In this document: positions 16,801-24,531 of the stretch, piece after piece
Position numbering within the stretch: the stretch's first letter is position 1
Layout: the number at the start of each line of letters is the position of its first letter
Assembly: GCA_017617145.1 (NCBI GenBank)
Contig: JAFZWX010000019.1
Location: 1-45,905, forward strand
Direction: 5' to 3'
Length of the DNA: 45,905 nt
Source of the DNA: Treponema sp.
Lineage (GTDB): Bacteria; Spirochaetota; Spirochaetia; Treponematales; Treponemataceae
Program-made: the position numbers and the translations under genes
The notes under the pieces: model-generated
Told to the model about the DNA's origin: nothing
Database searches by the model: none
What the model saw: only the letters and a program-made list of their open reading frames with translations

Positions 16801-18367
16801 AATTATTGCCTCGCAAGGAATTTCTGTTAATACAGAAAATGGTAAAAAGGCTTCTGATTATATCAACACATTTATTAAAGGTTCTTATTCGCTTTTTGGA
16901 ATTAAAGCAGGAGCAGATGCGTCTCTTTCATATTTAAATCTGCAGACAGCAGGCCATTCTTTAACGACACAAAATTCCATTTTGAATTTTCTAAATTTTG
17001 GTGAAATATATCGTTATTCAAAAGACGAACTTGAAAAAAAAGATTACATAGGCATTACAAGTCCTGTTAATAATTTTTCGTTTCAGACCTCAGCAAAAAA
17101 TGGGGCACTTACAAACAGACAAAATTATCTTGCCGAAAACACAACTGAATTAAAGTTTGATCAAACCTCGCAGTTGGTAATCCTTAGATTTTCTGCAGAG
17201 CAGCAGGAACAGTTAGTCTTGTCTAACAACAATACAACACAAAATGAAAATTACTTTATTAGCTGGTATGACATTTCAAAAAAACAGTTTACACAAGGCG
17301 AAGAAAATTCTGAACGAAAAGAAGTTTTCTTTGCTCAATATAAAAGTTCATACAACTTCTTTAAACTTTCTCCAGATATCAGTTTTGAATTATCGGGCAA
17401 AAATCTGAAAACAGAACTAAATGAATTTCTTACGACAGATTCTTTAAAATTTACAATTCCTTTTTCTACACAAAACAATGCTTTTTCGTTTAATCTTATT
17501 CATAAAGGAACAATGCAAAAGCAAAATATACTTAATCAAAATTATTCAGATGATATAAATCAAATTTTTACAACACAAAAAGATTATTCTTTTTTCTATA
17601 CAACAATTCCAGTTTATTCTCTGTTTGACAGTCAATATAAAACAAAAATACAAAATGCACCGGGTTCAATTGCAGGAGTTTTAGAATATGATTTTGCCTG
17701 GCGAAGAAAACTTTTTAATGATTTAAGAGATTTATATGTGCCTGTTTCTGCAACTGCAGGAGTTTCACGCGATGTGATAAACTCTGCAGAACGGACAAGC
17801 GACACTTATCAATTAAAGACAAAACTTTCTTTAAACTTTATTAACCTTTTTGGAAGTAACAGCGCCCTTAATTATTTTGACTGGTATAAACAGGAAGAAT
17901 ACACCGGCTTTGTTCAGGCAATTTTTAAGTTCGCAAAAGGATCAAACACAGAACCATATTTCCAGATTTCTTCCGGCGAAATTATAACTTTTTATATTCG
18001 GGATTCAAATACGCTTAATATTAATACAGATTTTTATATTGATAATTATATAAACTGGACATTTAAAACCTCTGCTGCCTGGAACAGAAACTCAAATACA
18101 AGCCTTTTGCTTGCACTTACTCATTTATGCTGGCAAGATTCTTTAAAGCTTAATCTTTCACCAAAAGTAAAAGACAGCTTCAGCATAACACTTTCAACTC
18201 AGAATAAAACTCATAAAGAAATTTATTCCTACTTACGCTCTTCGGAAATTACCTTTTTAACAAATTTTAATCTTACTTCTGCGGCAGGACTTTCGTTTGG
18301 TTACGAACAGGGAAAAACATTCAGACTTGGTTTAAACTATGAGCTTGGTTTGAAAATTACATTTTAG
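13832..18367 (+). CDS. dinB: DNA polymerase IV fused in frame to an outer-membrane protein
   Basis: The reading frame is 1511 codons. Residues 1 to about 392 are a complete Y-family polymerase: HADLDAFFASVEQ (first catalytic aspartate), RGKPVIVGG, SYEARVFGV, MSIDEAFIDIT (second acidic pair), SIGLAPTKYLAKLASDMQKP, the helix-hairpin-helix around GIGDKTYEALKMSGL, and a little-finger domain ending HPEIKIHKARML, a normal DinB ending. There is no stop codon there: the frame continues into a signal peptide and a large secreted beta-rich protein (see 15008-18367). Family members normally have 350-420 residues. Either a real fusion, a lost stop codon with internal initiation, or a sequence error would explain this. 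The start overlaps the previous stop. Confidence 0.85.
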   Translation: MSDEEKKIKHYYLHADLDAFFASVEQLDHPEYRGKPVIVGGKPEDKRSVVSTASYEARVFGVHSAMPTAKAYQLCPQGIFVHGRMKRYSELSYQIMQIFSDFSPDVQQMSIDEAFIDITGTEKLFGPPEETARRIKERVFKETGLTVSIGLAPTKYLAKLASDMQKPDGFYMIKEGSEEEFMLNLPLKKVWGIGDKTYEALKMSGLKTTRDIHEKTLEALTFMYGQNTGAFLYNVVRGIETVTFERKSKSHSISNETTFPFDLTNIYTAETAMLELCHSVIFRLLKENGFSRTVQVKIRYEDFSTVSIQQTYPQSILTLDSLYEAAKELFEKKYERGRGIRLLGIALENIEKTERSYQPGLFDDGNEKKQNVEKAILKLEKKHPEIKIHKARMLENISKTTKLIIAVIGLCFFNIAFNNSIFSQEQQKSETQKYYEISGTWSGNLKGSVDSTFGMKNPFGISAAPPVFEQEVDLSALINITPHFYFEMEFLDKFYNNTYTLGYKGEGYLNEFKFSNRNITFPSDYSSSINGYSISGGKNEAPGVMLHFDDFENKKWKGDFLLRYDKTEQKTALFYGNNSIHDTTTELYSYVHSNSFVIPSEAVFHIQDIFIQSTAGSYKTEDGLYFYKLSTQDYIIDSQKKLIVLNDSIYNLIKQDSVPYILITFDDSAFCQTLLQDTGFYSESSTFAGQVQQFFSSKNQSIDLQDYSPLELSSVTKNINGTTAFIIQSPDFFLPYICANKYKVTPNQSSEFLIKNKDTDNTEASYSVRIINDFYFAQTDFLEEKQEYATVENINFTKTDLLNAANRFPFADIFPEIYLQTKSEVSFVFTERTTTPVKQFDIGKKASAGSVKVYKNGVLLSGINYDSGTGFVTLNETVGELDKIYIVYEEESSDTSNGFVTTGSGFAYNILPSLIFDTSFTGKYQTKDSFEEVSKNTFSVLTNGLSYKGKNLTAYEAVSTGIETKEELPDFFVTKNETGIKYENQNALAQIIASQGISVNTENGKKASDYINTFIKGSYSLFGIKAGADASLSYLNLQTAGHSLTTQNSILNFLNFGEIYRYSKDELEKKDYIGITSPVNNFSFQTSAKNGALTNRQNYLAENTTELKFDQTSQLVILRFSAEQQEQLVLSNNNTTQNENYFISWYDISKKQFTQGEENSERKEVFFAQYKSSYNFFKLSPDISFELSGKNLKTELNEFLTTDSLKFTIPFSTQNNAFSFNLIHKGTMQKQNILNQNYSDDINQIFTTQKDYSFFYTTIPVYSLFDSQYKTKIQNAPGSIAGVLEYDFAWRRKLFNDLRDLYVPVSATAGVSRDVINSAERTSDTYQLKTKLSLNFINLFGSNSALNYFDWYKQEEYTGFVQAIFKFAKGSNTEPYFQISSGEIITFYIRDSNTLNINTDFYIDNYINWTFKTSAAWNRNSNTSLLLALTHLCWQDSLKLNLSPKVKDSFSITLSTQNKTHKEIYSYLRSSEITFLTNFNLTSAAGLSFGYEQGKTFRLGLNYELGLKITF
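15008..18367 (+). CDS. Large outer-membrane beta-barrel protein, internal start within the dinB frame
   Basis: From the in-frame ATG at 15008 the protein would be 1119 residues and begin with a textbook signal peptide: MLENISKTTK, a hydrophobic core LIIAVIGLCFFNIAF, and FSQ before the mature part. The rest is beta-rich, with many aromatic alternations, a motif GSVKVYKNGVLLSGINYDSG that recalls repeated elements of SprA/Sov-type outer-membrane proteins, and a C-terminal phenylalanine (ELGLKITF) as in barrel proteins inserted by BamA. I therefore infer an outer-membrane location; the family is not identified. No clear ribosome binding site precedes the ATG, so expression may depend on dinB translation. 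Confidence 0.6.
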   Translation: MLENISKTTKLIIAVIGLCFFNIAFNNSIFSQEQQKSETQKYYEISGTWSGNLKGSVDSTFGMKNPFGISAAPPVFEQEVDLSALINITPHFYFEMEFLDKFYNNTYTLGYKGEGYLNEFKFSNRNITFPSDYSSSINGYSISGGKNEAPGVMLHFDDFENKKWKGDFLLRYDKTEQKTALFYGNNSIHDTTTELYSYVHSNSFVIPSEAVFHIQDIFIQSTAGSYKTEDGLYFYKLSTQDYIIDSQKKLIVLNDSIYNLIKQDSVPYILITFDDSAFCQTLLQDTGFYSESSTFAGQVQQFFSSKNQSIDLQDYSPLELSSVTKNINGTTAFIIQSPDFFLPYICANKYKVTPNQSSEFLIKNKDTDNTEASYSVRIINDFYFAQTDFLEEKQEYATVENINFTKTDLLNAANRFPFADIFPEIYLQTKSEVSFVFTERTTTPVKQFDIGKKASAGSVKVYKNGVLLSGINYDSGTGFVTLNETVGELDKIYIVYEEESSDTSNGFVTTGSGFAYNILPSLIFDTSFTGKYQTKDSFEEVSKNTFSVLTNGLSYKGKNLTAYEAVSTGIETKEELPDFFVTKNETGIKYENQNALAQIIASQGISVNTENGKKASDYINTFIKGSYSLFGIKAGADASLSYLNLQTAGHSLTTQNSILNFLNFGEIYRYSKDELEKKDYIGITSPVNNFSFQTSAKNGALTNRQNYLAENTTELKFDQTSQLVILRFSAEQQEQLVLSNNNTTQNENYFISWYDISKKQFTQGEENSERKEVFFAQYKSSYNFFKLSPDISFELSGKNLKTELNEFLTTDSLKFTIPFSTQNNAFSFNLIHKGTMQKQNILNQNYSDDINQIFTTQKDYSFFYTTIPVYSLFDSQYKTKIQNAPGSIAGVLEYDFAWRRKLFNDLRDLYVPVSATAGVSRDVINSAERTSDTYQLKTKLSLNFINLFGSNSALNYFDWYKQEEYTGFVQAIFKFAKGSNTEPYFQISSGEIITFYIRDSNTLNINTDFYIDNYINWTFKTSAAWNRNSNTSLLLALTHLCWQDSLKLNLSPKVKDSFSITLSTQNKTHKEIYSYLRSSEITFLTNFNLTSAAGLSFGYEQGKTFRLGLNYELGLKITF

Positions 18368-18374
18368 CTCGCAA

Positions 18375-20441
18375 TTATTCTAATGGAGCAAAATATCCGC
18401 TTTCATCACGGCCACTACGATTCATTAAATAAACTTCAGTTTCTACAGGAAGATAACTTTGTCCAAAATTTTTCTGTAATGCCGAAACATATTTTAACTG
18501 GTAAGTTCCCTGAGGAATATTAATAATATCCCGAACAATTGTACTTAAACCTTCCGGGCGGAAAACATAATAATCTTCACCAGAAGTATTGTTCAAAATA
18601 TAATCATATTCACGACTTACAGCTTGTTGTGCAACCTGAATAAATGAAAAATCAATTGCATTATTATTTAAATAAGCACAAAGCTCAGTGAGTGTATATT
18701 TTGCAAAAGAACTTTCTGTAACAGAACCATCTGAAATGAAAATTATTGAACGTTTTTTTGCCGCATTTATTAATTCATTTGCAGCAAGCCTTATTGCAAG
18801 ATCTGAAGCAACAGACTTAGCGGCAGGAGTTTTTAGCGCTTCAATTGTGAAATCAGAAACACCATCCGGGCTTCCGGTATATTCTGTTACAGGAATTGCT
18901 CCCGCAGAAACAACTCGTAAAGAACCACGACCATTCATTGATGCGGCAATTTCTTTTACTGCTGTTTCTACTTCTTCCTTGTAATTATTCATTGCAGAAG
19001 AGCGGTCAATTACTATTGTAATATCTGCGTAAGTATTATTTGCGGCACTTCCTATATATTGAAGATTAGAAACAGTACGCTTGTTTTCTGTAAAATAAAA
19101 GTTTTCGAGTTCAAGACCAACAACCGGCTGACGCTGACGATTTTCTACCTTTACTTCTACAGTAACTTCCGGAAACCTTGAAGCATCAATCTGTTGTATT
19201 TGAACAAAAAGACCTCCAACAAGCTCCTGAACCTTTGACATTACATATATTTCATCAGCAGTAATATCTGTAACTATAACGTTGTTATTTATATCAGGTA
19301 CTGCAGCTGTAACTCTGCTTGGAGCGTTACCGGTCTTTGCATATTCAAAGATAGAACCTGTTGAAATATCAACAGAAACAATTTTATTCTGATCACAAAC
19401 AATAAGAGAAGCGGCCCATAGTTTTATTGCTTCCGGTTTATTAAATGTATCTTTTTCAACCAGGTCACGAATATAGTTTCCGTTGCGGTCAAACTCATAA
19501 ATGCAGCCTGTATCTTCATCTGCTACAAAAACGCTGTCTCCAACAACTGCAATTCCGGTTGGACATTTAAGCCCCGCAAAATCACCATCCTTTTGGCCAA
19601 AATAAAAAAGTCCATTTCCTTCTGCATCAAAAACATCCACACGACGGTTACCGTAATCTGTTACATATATTCGGCCCATTGAATCAACTGCTAAAAACTG
19701 AGGTCCAACAAGATTTCCAACACCCCTGCCCTTTGAGCCGATATATTTAATAAATTTGCCTTTTTCATTTAAGAGTGCAAGTCTGTCTCCGGCACTTTCA
19801 CTAATTAAAAGATTTCCATCGGCAAGACGGATTATATCAAGTGGACGGTCAAAGCCTGTAAGAGGGCCTGTAATTCTTTCTATAACTTTTCCGTTCAAGG
19901 AAATTTTTATAAGTTCATTTGATGCATAACAAGTTACCCAGAAGCCACCGTCATAATCTGGTAAAACAGAAACAGGACCTGAAAAAACCATTGTTCCGTT
20001 TACAGTTCCTTCAAAGCTGCCTGATTCAGAAAGCCTCATAAGTTTATCTTCTGAATCGCCCGTAACTCTGCGTTCTTTTACAACTTCAATTTTATTATTA
20101 AGCAAAAGGCCGCCGTAACCATTGTCAGAAGCAATCTGCCAGTAAGAAAGAGCTGTTCCTTCCATACCAGCCTGATAATATGCTTTTCCAAGCCATTCCA
20201 GAATAAGATTGTCATTCGGCATATACGAAAGTGCTTTTTCAAACTGAACTATTGCATCATTATAGGAACCCTTATAAAAAGCCTGTACTCCTCTACGGAA
20301 TTCTTCTGCGGCAAAGCCTTCTTCTCCGGTTCTAATTCTTTCTTCAGGAACAGTTAGTCCAGCATTATTGGTTGTCTGCTGTGCATTAAGACAGAAAAAA
20401 ACTGAACATAAACAAATCAGGCTTAAAAACTTTTTCATCAA
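18375..20441 (-). CDS. Secreted TPR / NHL-repeat / von Willebrand A protein
   Basis: The 688-residue protein has a signal peptide (KFLSLICLCSVFFCLNA), then TPR-like helices (RGVQAFYKGSYNDAIVQFEK, residues about 49-110), then a beta-propeller of NHL-type repeats (FDRPLDIIRLADGNLLISE, VGPQFLAVDSMGRIYVTDY and others, about 150-400), and a C-terminal vWA domain (ITIVIDRSSAMNNYKE onward, about 470-650). The metal site motif is DRSSA instead of DxSxS, so metal binding may be weakened. Such proteins usually organise others in the periplasm or at the surface; the partner is unknown. Its ATG overlaps the stop of the upstream TPR gene by four bases. Confidence 0.8.
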   Translation of the reverse strand: MMKKFLSLICLCSVFFCLNAQQTTNNAGLTVPEERIRTGEEGFAAEEFRRGVQAFYKGSYNDAIVQFEKALSYMPNDNLILEWLGKAYYQAGMEGTALSYWQIASDNGYGGLLLNNKIEVVKERRVTGDSEDKLMRLSESGSFEGTVNGTMVFSGPVSVLPDYDGGFWVTCYASNELIKISLNGKVIERITGPLTGFDRPLDIIRLADGNLLISESAGDRLALLNEKGKFIKYIGSKGRGVGNLVGPQFLAVDSMGRIYVTDYGNRRVDVFDAEGNGLFYFGQKDGDFAGLKCPTGIAVVGDSVFVADEDTGCIYEFDRNGNYIRDLVEKDTFNKPEAIKLWAASLIVCDQNKIVSVDISTGSIFEYAKTGNAPSRVTAAVPDINNNVIVTDITADEIYVMSKVQELVGGLFVQIQQIDASRFPEVTVEVKVENRQRQPVVGLELENFYFTENKRTVSNLQYIGSAANNTYADITIVIDRSSAMNNYKEEVETAVKEIAASMNGRGSLRVVSAGAIPVTEYTGSPDGVSDFTIEALKTPAAKSVASDLAIRLAANELINAAKKRSIIFISDGSVTESSFAKYTLTELCAYLNNNAIDFSFIQVAQQAVSREYDYILNNTSGEDYYVFRPEGLSTIVRDIINIPQGTYQLKYVSALQKNFGQSYLPVETEVYLMNRSGRDESGYFAPLE

Positions 20442-21115
20442 CGGCCCGCCTTATCGAGCATCTGTATATGCTCCAGAATTGTTTCATTATCTTTATCAAG
20501 CATTTCTGCCTGCTCAAGATACTTTCTTGAATCCTCGTATAAACCAAGCTTGTAATATACCCAGCCAAGGGAATCTAAACAGGCTGCAGAATCAGGAGCA
20601 TGATTAACTGCCTGCTTACATAAAGAAAGCGCCCTTGTTAAATCTTTATTTTCACAGGCAAGTACATAACCAAGTCCATTCATTGAAGTTAAGTTCTGCG
20701 GATTTTCTTCCAGAGATTTTTCATAATAAGCAAGACACTTTTCTGTATCATTTTGTTCCCAGGCAACAAAAGCTATTGCGGCATATACAGAAGGAGTCAT
20801 ATAACCAGTTTCTAAAAGCTTATTCAATTCAAAATCGGCAAGGCGACGGCGACCGGAAAGTGCATAAATAACGGCAAGCAGGAATCGGCATTGTAAGGTT
20901 CGTTCAAGATGAGTTCCAGAGGTTACTACCTGTTCCAGATATAAAAGTGCATCATCATAACGCTGGAGCTTTGCATAACAAAGTCCTAAATAATATGCAA
21001 TTTCATTTTTATCTGCCCCGCAATCTACCGGCAGAGATAAGAAAAAAGAAAGTGCACCTGTATACGATTTTTGTCTGTAAAGAGAAATGCCTTGTCCTAA
21101 AATATTATCAGCCAT
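20438..21115 (-). CDS. TPR-repeat protein
   Basis: The 225-residue protein consists almost entirely of tetratricopeptide repeats (for example YLGLCYAKLQRYDDALLYLE, AYYEKSLEENPQNLTSMNGL, LGWVYYKLGLYEDSRKYLEQ). It has no signal peptide, so I place it in the cytoplasm. TPRs bind other proteins; the target is unknown. I start at the ATG at 21115, which has GGTGGGA four bases upstream; a GTG three codons earlier lies in that ribosome site. It is coupled to the NHL/vWA gene, which also starts with TPRs. Confidence 0.82.
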   Translation of the reverse strand: MADNILGQGISLYRQKSYTGALSFFLSLPVDCGADKNEIAYYLGLCYAKLQRYDDALLYLEQVVTSGTHLERTLQCRFLLAVIYALSGRRRLADFELNKLLETGYMTPSVYAAIAFVAWEQNDTEKCLAYYEKSLEENPQNLTSMNGLGYVLACENKDLTRALSLCKQAVNHAPDSAACLDSLGWVYYKLGLYEDSRKYLEQAEMLDKDNETILEHIQMLDKAGR

Positions 21116-21178
21116 TGGTCCCACCCACTTAACTTTTTATATATTTTACAACGAAAAACTCTTATAGTCTACTATAAT

Positions 21179-22360
21179 TTAGTCCTTTACAACAACAGTT
21201 CCTTCTGATGGAACAACTTCATATACTTCCGGATGATACTGGAAGATTTTTTCAAACTCATTAATCTTCTTCATGAATTTTTCTTCATCGCTCTTACGAA
21301 TTATTGCATATAAACAGCGTCCAAATCCTTTTCCGGTAATTCTGCCGCATGAAACAGGATTTGTAATCATTTCAAGATTTGGTTCAAGTTCACTTACGCG
21401 TTTAAGAATCCAGTCAATTTCGGGACAAGAAATATTATACATATCACGCATGCTTTCATGGCTATGGTTTACAGCTCTTGCAAACTTGAAAAAATCTACT
21501 TTTTCAAGACCATCACGAGCTTCAAGCAAATCATTATGTTCGCGAATTATACATAAAAGCTTGCGTCTTATATCTTCACTTACAACAGAAAGCTCTTCAT
21601 TAATATCAGTTACGCTATTAACATACTGCCAGCCACCGTATGCATTATTCTTATTTTCCCTAAGATCACCCAATAAAAGTGCATTCTGAGGCTCAAAAAG
21701 AGTTTCTTCATTCCATACAGAAACACGAGGAACTTTTGTATCTACAAGAAAGATTTTTTTATCTTCAAAGTTGAAGGGAACATAATCCCAGGTATTTTTA
21801 TTGTGATCTGTTATAATAAGATTATCTTTTTTTGCAAATAAAGCAGAATAATTATCGGCGATATAGTTATTTGTCTGTAAAAAGCGCCTGTTTCCACGTT
21901 CAATTACCTGTAAAAGCTGCTGTTCATTACAATTAAAATCAAAAAGCTCACTAATTGCTTTTGCTGCCGCACATTTTATTGCAGAAGTAATTCCAAAGCC
22001 AGCAGAAGGAAGTATTTCGCTATAGATTGTAATATCCATTCCGTATAAATCATAACCCATAGAAATAAAACCCGAAATAATTGCCTTTATAACATTGGCC
22101 CAGCGGTCTTCTTTCTTTAATTTCAAAGCGGAAATACTTGACTTTTTTCGTTCATTAAGCTGATGAAAATAAAATTTAAGCGACAGATCATCGCGTTTTG
22201 AAACAGCTACATAAACAGGAAGATCTACTGCCATTGACAGAGTCTTATCTTTAAAGAACCAGGAATGTTCTCCTATAAGATGAAAACGCCCCGGAGCCTT
22301 TACGGCAACATCAGGATTTTTCCCGTATTCAATATTATGTGTATCATTAAGAACTTTCAA
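21179..22360 (-). CDS. Galactokinase-like GHMP kinase
   Basis: The 393-residue protein has the galactokinase opening APGRFHLIGEHSWF (residues 22-35; usual form PGRxNLIGEHTDY). The second GHMP motif, normally GLSSSAS, reads LPSAGFGIT here, and the third reads GRITGKGFGRCLYAII instead of TGxGFGG. The fold is therefore clear but the ATP-binding motif is changed, so galactose phosphorylation is uncertain; another sugar or a structural role is possible. The start codon is TTG at 22360, with GGGGGA six bases upstream. It is transcribed alone, divergent from lnt. Confidence 0.72.
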   Translation of the reverse strand: MKVLNDTHNIEYGKNPDVAVKAPGRFHLIGEHSWFFKDKTLSMAVDLPVYVAVSKRDDLSLKFYFHQLNERKKSSISALKLKKEDRWANVIKAIISGFISMGYDLYGMDITIYSEILPSAGFGITSAIKCAAAKAISELFDFNCNEQQLLQVIERGNRRFLQTNNYIADNYSALFAKKDNLIITDHNKNTWDYVPFNFEDKKIFLVDTKVPRVSVWNEETLFEPQNALLLGDLRENKNNAYGGWQYVNSVTDINEELSVVSEDIRRKLLCIIREHNDLLEARDGLEKVDFFKFARAVNHSHESMRDMYNISCPEIDWILKRVSELEPNLEMITNPVSCGRITGKGFGRCLYAIIRKSDEEKFMKKINEFEKIFQYHPEVYEVVPSEGTVVVKD

Positions 22361-22461
22361 TTTATATCCCCCACACCTTCACTTTCGCTTTATTTATTGC
22401 ATTTTTTGTTCAAGAGCGTTATATTTCAAATAAATAAAAACAGATATTCCATTATAAAATA

Positions 22462-24351
22462 ATGACTTTGATTTTACAAGTTTTTTATTCAGTTTTTTCG
22501 GGTCTCCTGCTCACATTGGGCATTCCAAACGAATTATTTCTGCTCGGAAACCCATTTTATGCCTTTATTTCAATTATACCTTACTACATAGCAATCAGAA
22601 ATGCTAAAAATTTCCGTCAGGCATATCTTTTAGGCTTTATTCAGACAATAACAACACATCTTTGTTCAAGCTTCTGGCTGGCATATTTTAAGGATTTTGC
22701 TATTTTTACACTTGGAGCATCGGCATTGGCAACTGCGTGCATTGGTGGTTCTCTTGCGCTTTTTATGTATGTTCCATTTTCCCGTTACCCTCATCAGTAC
22801 AGGAAACTTGCTCCTTTCTGCTTAAAAAAGCCTTTTTATGAAGATCCTGCTTTTAGAATAATCTATTTTGCTTCGCTGTATACACTCTATGAATGGGCAA
22901 AATCAACTGGTTTTATAGGATATCCATGGGGCACAATTTCTTCTGCCATGTACAGATGGCATTCTTTTACGCAGCTTGCCGCAATTACAGGTACTTACGG
23001 AATAACTTTTCTTACTGTAATGTTTGACTGTATTGTTGTAGAAGCCGCCAATAGTCTGATTATTTCTTTTAAAGTTTTCCCTGATTACAAAAAAGAATGC
23101 TTTGTTCCTGTATTCAATGCTGCAAAAACCTTTGCAATTCTGTTTGCAATTACACTTTTCTGGGGAAACTGGGAATATCAAAGACCACGCACACCTGATA
23201 AGACGCTAACCACAGTAATGGTTCAGCAGAATTATGATCCCTGGCTTACGGCAAATGATTCTGAAACTGTATTAAAATCAGAAAAACTTACTCAGGAAAA
23301 GCTTGATGAACTTAAAAAGCTTGATAAACAACCGCAGCTTATTGTCTGGAGCGAAGGTTCATTACAAAGACAGTTTCCAAATGCATACGAAATATATAAA
23401 TGGGAACCTGTTGAATATCCGCTGATTGATTTTCTTAAAAATAATAAAGTTCCATTATTAACCGGCGGCGTTTATCGCAAGACAGATTTTACCGAAAAAA
23501 CAACAAATAATGAGGATGGAACTGTTACTGTAGAAAGCATACCTTCATACAGATACTACAACATTTCTGCAATGTTTGATTCTAAAGCAAATTTCCGCGG
23601 CTATTACGGCAAACTTCATCTTGTTCCATTTGCAGAATCTATTCCCGGCATAAATAACCCCATAATAAAAAAAATATTCAAAAAGGTTGTAGGCATTTCT
23701 GCAGGCTGGACTCAGGGAGAACAACTGACTTATTTTGAAATTCCATGCAATTATTATGCAGAAAAGACAGTTCCGCGTGTAAATAACATTAATATTTCTA
23801 TTCCTTACGAAACGGCAAAAGAAAATGATCAGCCTCTGGTAAGAATCTGCGCTCCTGTTTGTTTTGATGACTCTTTTACAGATGTTATACGTCCTTTATT
23901 TCTTAACGGTGCTGAAATTTTTATAAATCTTACTGATGATTCCTGGTCTCTTAAAAAATCGAGTGAATACCAGCATTTCTGCATTGCTTCGTACAGGGCA
24001 ATTGAATACAGAACAACTCTTGTACGCTCTACAAATGCAGGATATTCGGTAGTTGTAAATCCTTCAGGTCAGGTTATTGCAGACCAGCCGCTTTTTGAAG
24101 ATTCGGCTATAGCTGTTGATGTTCCGGTTTACAAAAGAGTTATAACACCTTATGCACGCTTTGGAAACTGGCTTCCCTATACCTGTCTTTGTATTTTTGT
24201 TGTTGTTTCTATAATAATGGCATGCACCTTTACGCTTTATGATTACATTCCTTCTGAACGCAAAAAGCCTGTTCTTTTAAAAAAGCAGCGAAAACAACTT
24301 AAAAAACTTGAAAAAGAACTTGCAAAAAAGAACAAGAAACACAAAAAATAA
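22462..24351 (+). CDS. lnt: Apolipoprotein N-acyltransferase
   Basis: Lnt adds the third acyl chain to the N-terminal cysteine of lipoproteins at the inner membrane. The 629-residue protein has several N-terminal membrane helices (residues about 1-230), then a nitrilase-like periplasmic domain, and a final membrane helix (LCIFVVVSIIMACTFTLY). The nitrilase catalytic residues are recognisable as glutamate in IVWSEGSL, lysine in GKLHLVPFAES, and cysteine in CAPVCFDDSF. It ends in a very basic tail (KKQRKQLKKLEKELAKKNKK). It is longer than E. coli Lnt (512). No clear Shine-Dalgarno sequence is seen before the ATG. Confidence 0.88.
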   Translation: MTLILQVFYSVFSGLLLTLGIPNELFLLGNPFYAFISIIPYYIAIRNAKNFRQAYLLGFIQTITTHLCSSFWLAYFKDFAIFTLGASALATACIGGSLALFMYVPFSRYPHQYRKLAPFCLKKPFYEDPAFRIIYFASLYTLYEWAKSTGFIGYPWGTISSAMYRWHSFTQLAAITGTYGITFLTVMFDCIVVEAANSLIISFKVFPDYKKECFVPVFNAAKTFAILFAITLFWGNWEYQRPRTPDKTLTTVMVQQNYDPWLTANDSETVLKSEKLTQEKLDELKKLDKQPQLIVWSEGSLQRQFPNAYEIYKWEPVEYPLIDFLKNNKVPLLTGGVYRKTDFTEKTTNNEDGTVTVESIPSYRYYNISAMFDSKANFRGYYGKLHLVPFAESIPGINNPIIKKIFKKVVGISAGWTQGEQLTYFEIPCNYYAEKTVPRVNNINISIPYETAKENDQPLVRICAPVCFDDSFTDVIRPLFLNGAEIFINLTDDSWSLKKSSEYQHFCIASYRAIEYRTTLVRSTNAGYSVVVNPSGQVIADQPLFEDSAIAVDVPVYKRVITPYARFGNWLPYTCLCIFVVVSIIMACTFTLYDYIPSERKKPVLLKKQRKQLKKLEKELAKKNKKHKK

Positions 24352-24454
24352 TTTTTGTCAATAGTTCATCTGCCTGATTTTTACCTAAGCACAAAAAAAA
24401 AATTTGTCAAGAAAAAAAGTTTAAAATATTTTTTCAAAATTTGTACGAATTCAC

Positions 24455-24508
24455 TTGTTTTATCATATCTAGTGTTATATGATGTAATAACAACACTAAA
24501 TGTATTAT
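24455..24508 (+). promoter_or_regulatory. nrdR-nrdD promoter with two NrdR-box-like sites
   Basis: TTGTTT (24455-24460), 17 bases, and TATGAT (24478-24483) form a plausible promoter. Two imperfect matches to the NrdR box (ACACTATATATAGTGT type) lie at 24460-24475 (right half ATATCTAGTGT) and 24493-24508 (left half ACACTAAATGT), 33 bases apart, close to the three helical turns typical of NrdR tandem sites. One lies between -35 and -10, the other over the start region. This suggests autoregulation. Confidence 0.55.
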
Positions 24509-24531
24509 TAATTCAAAAAAGGGAATATAAA

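Noticed and set aside
24355..24531. Upstream extension of nrdR
   Set aside because: It covers the promoter and NrdR-box-like sites; the zinc ribbon begins right at MRCPYC, the family N-terminus.
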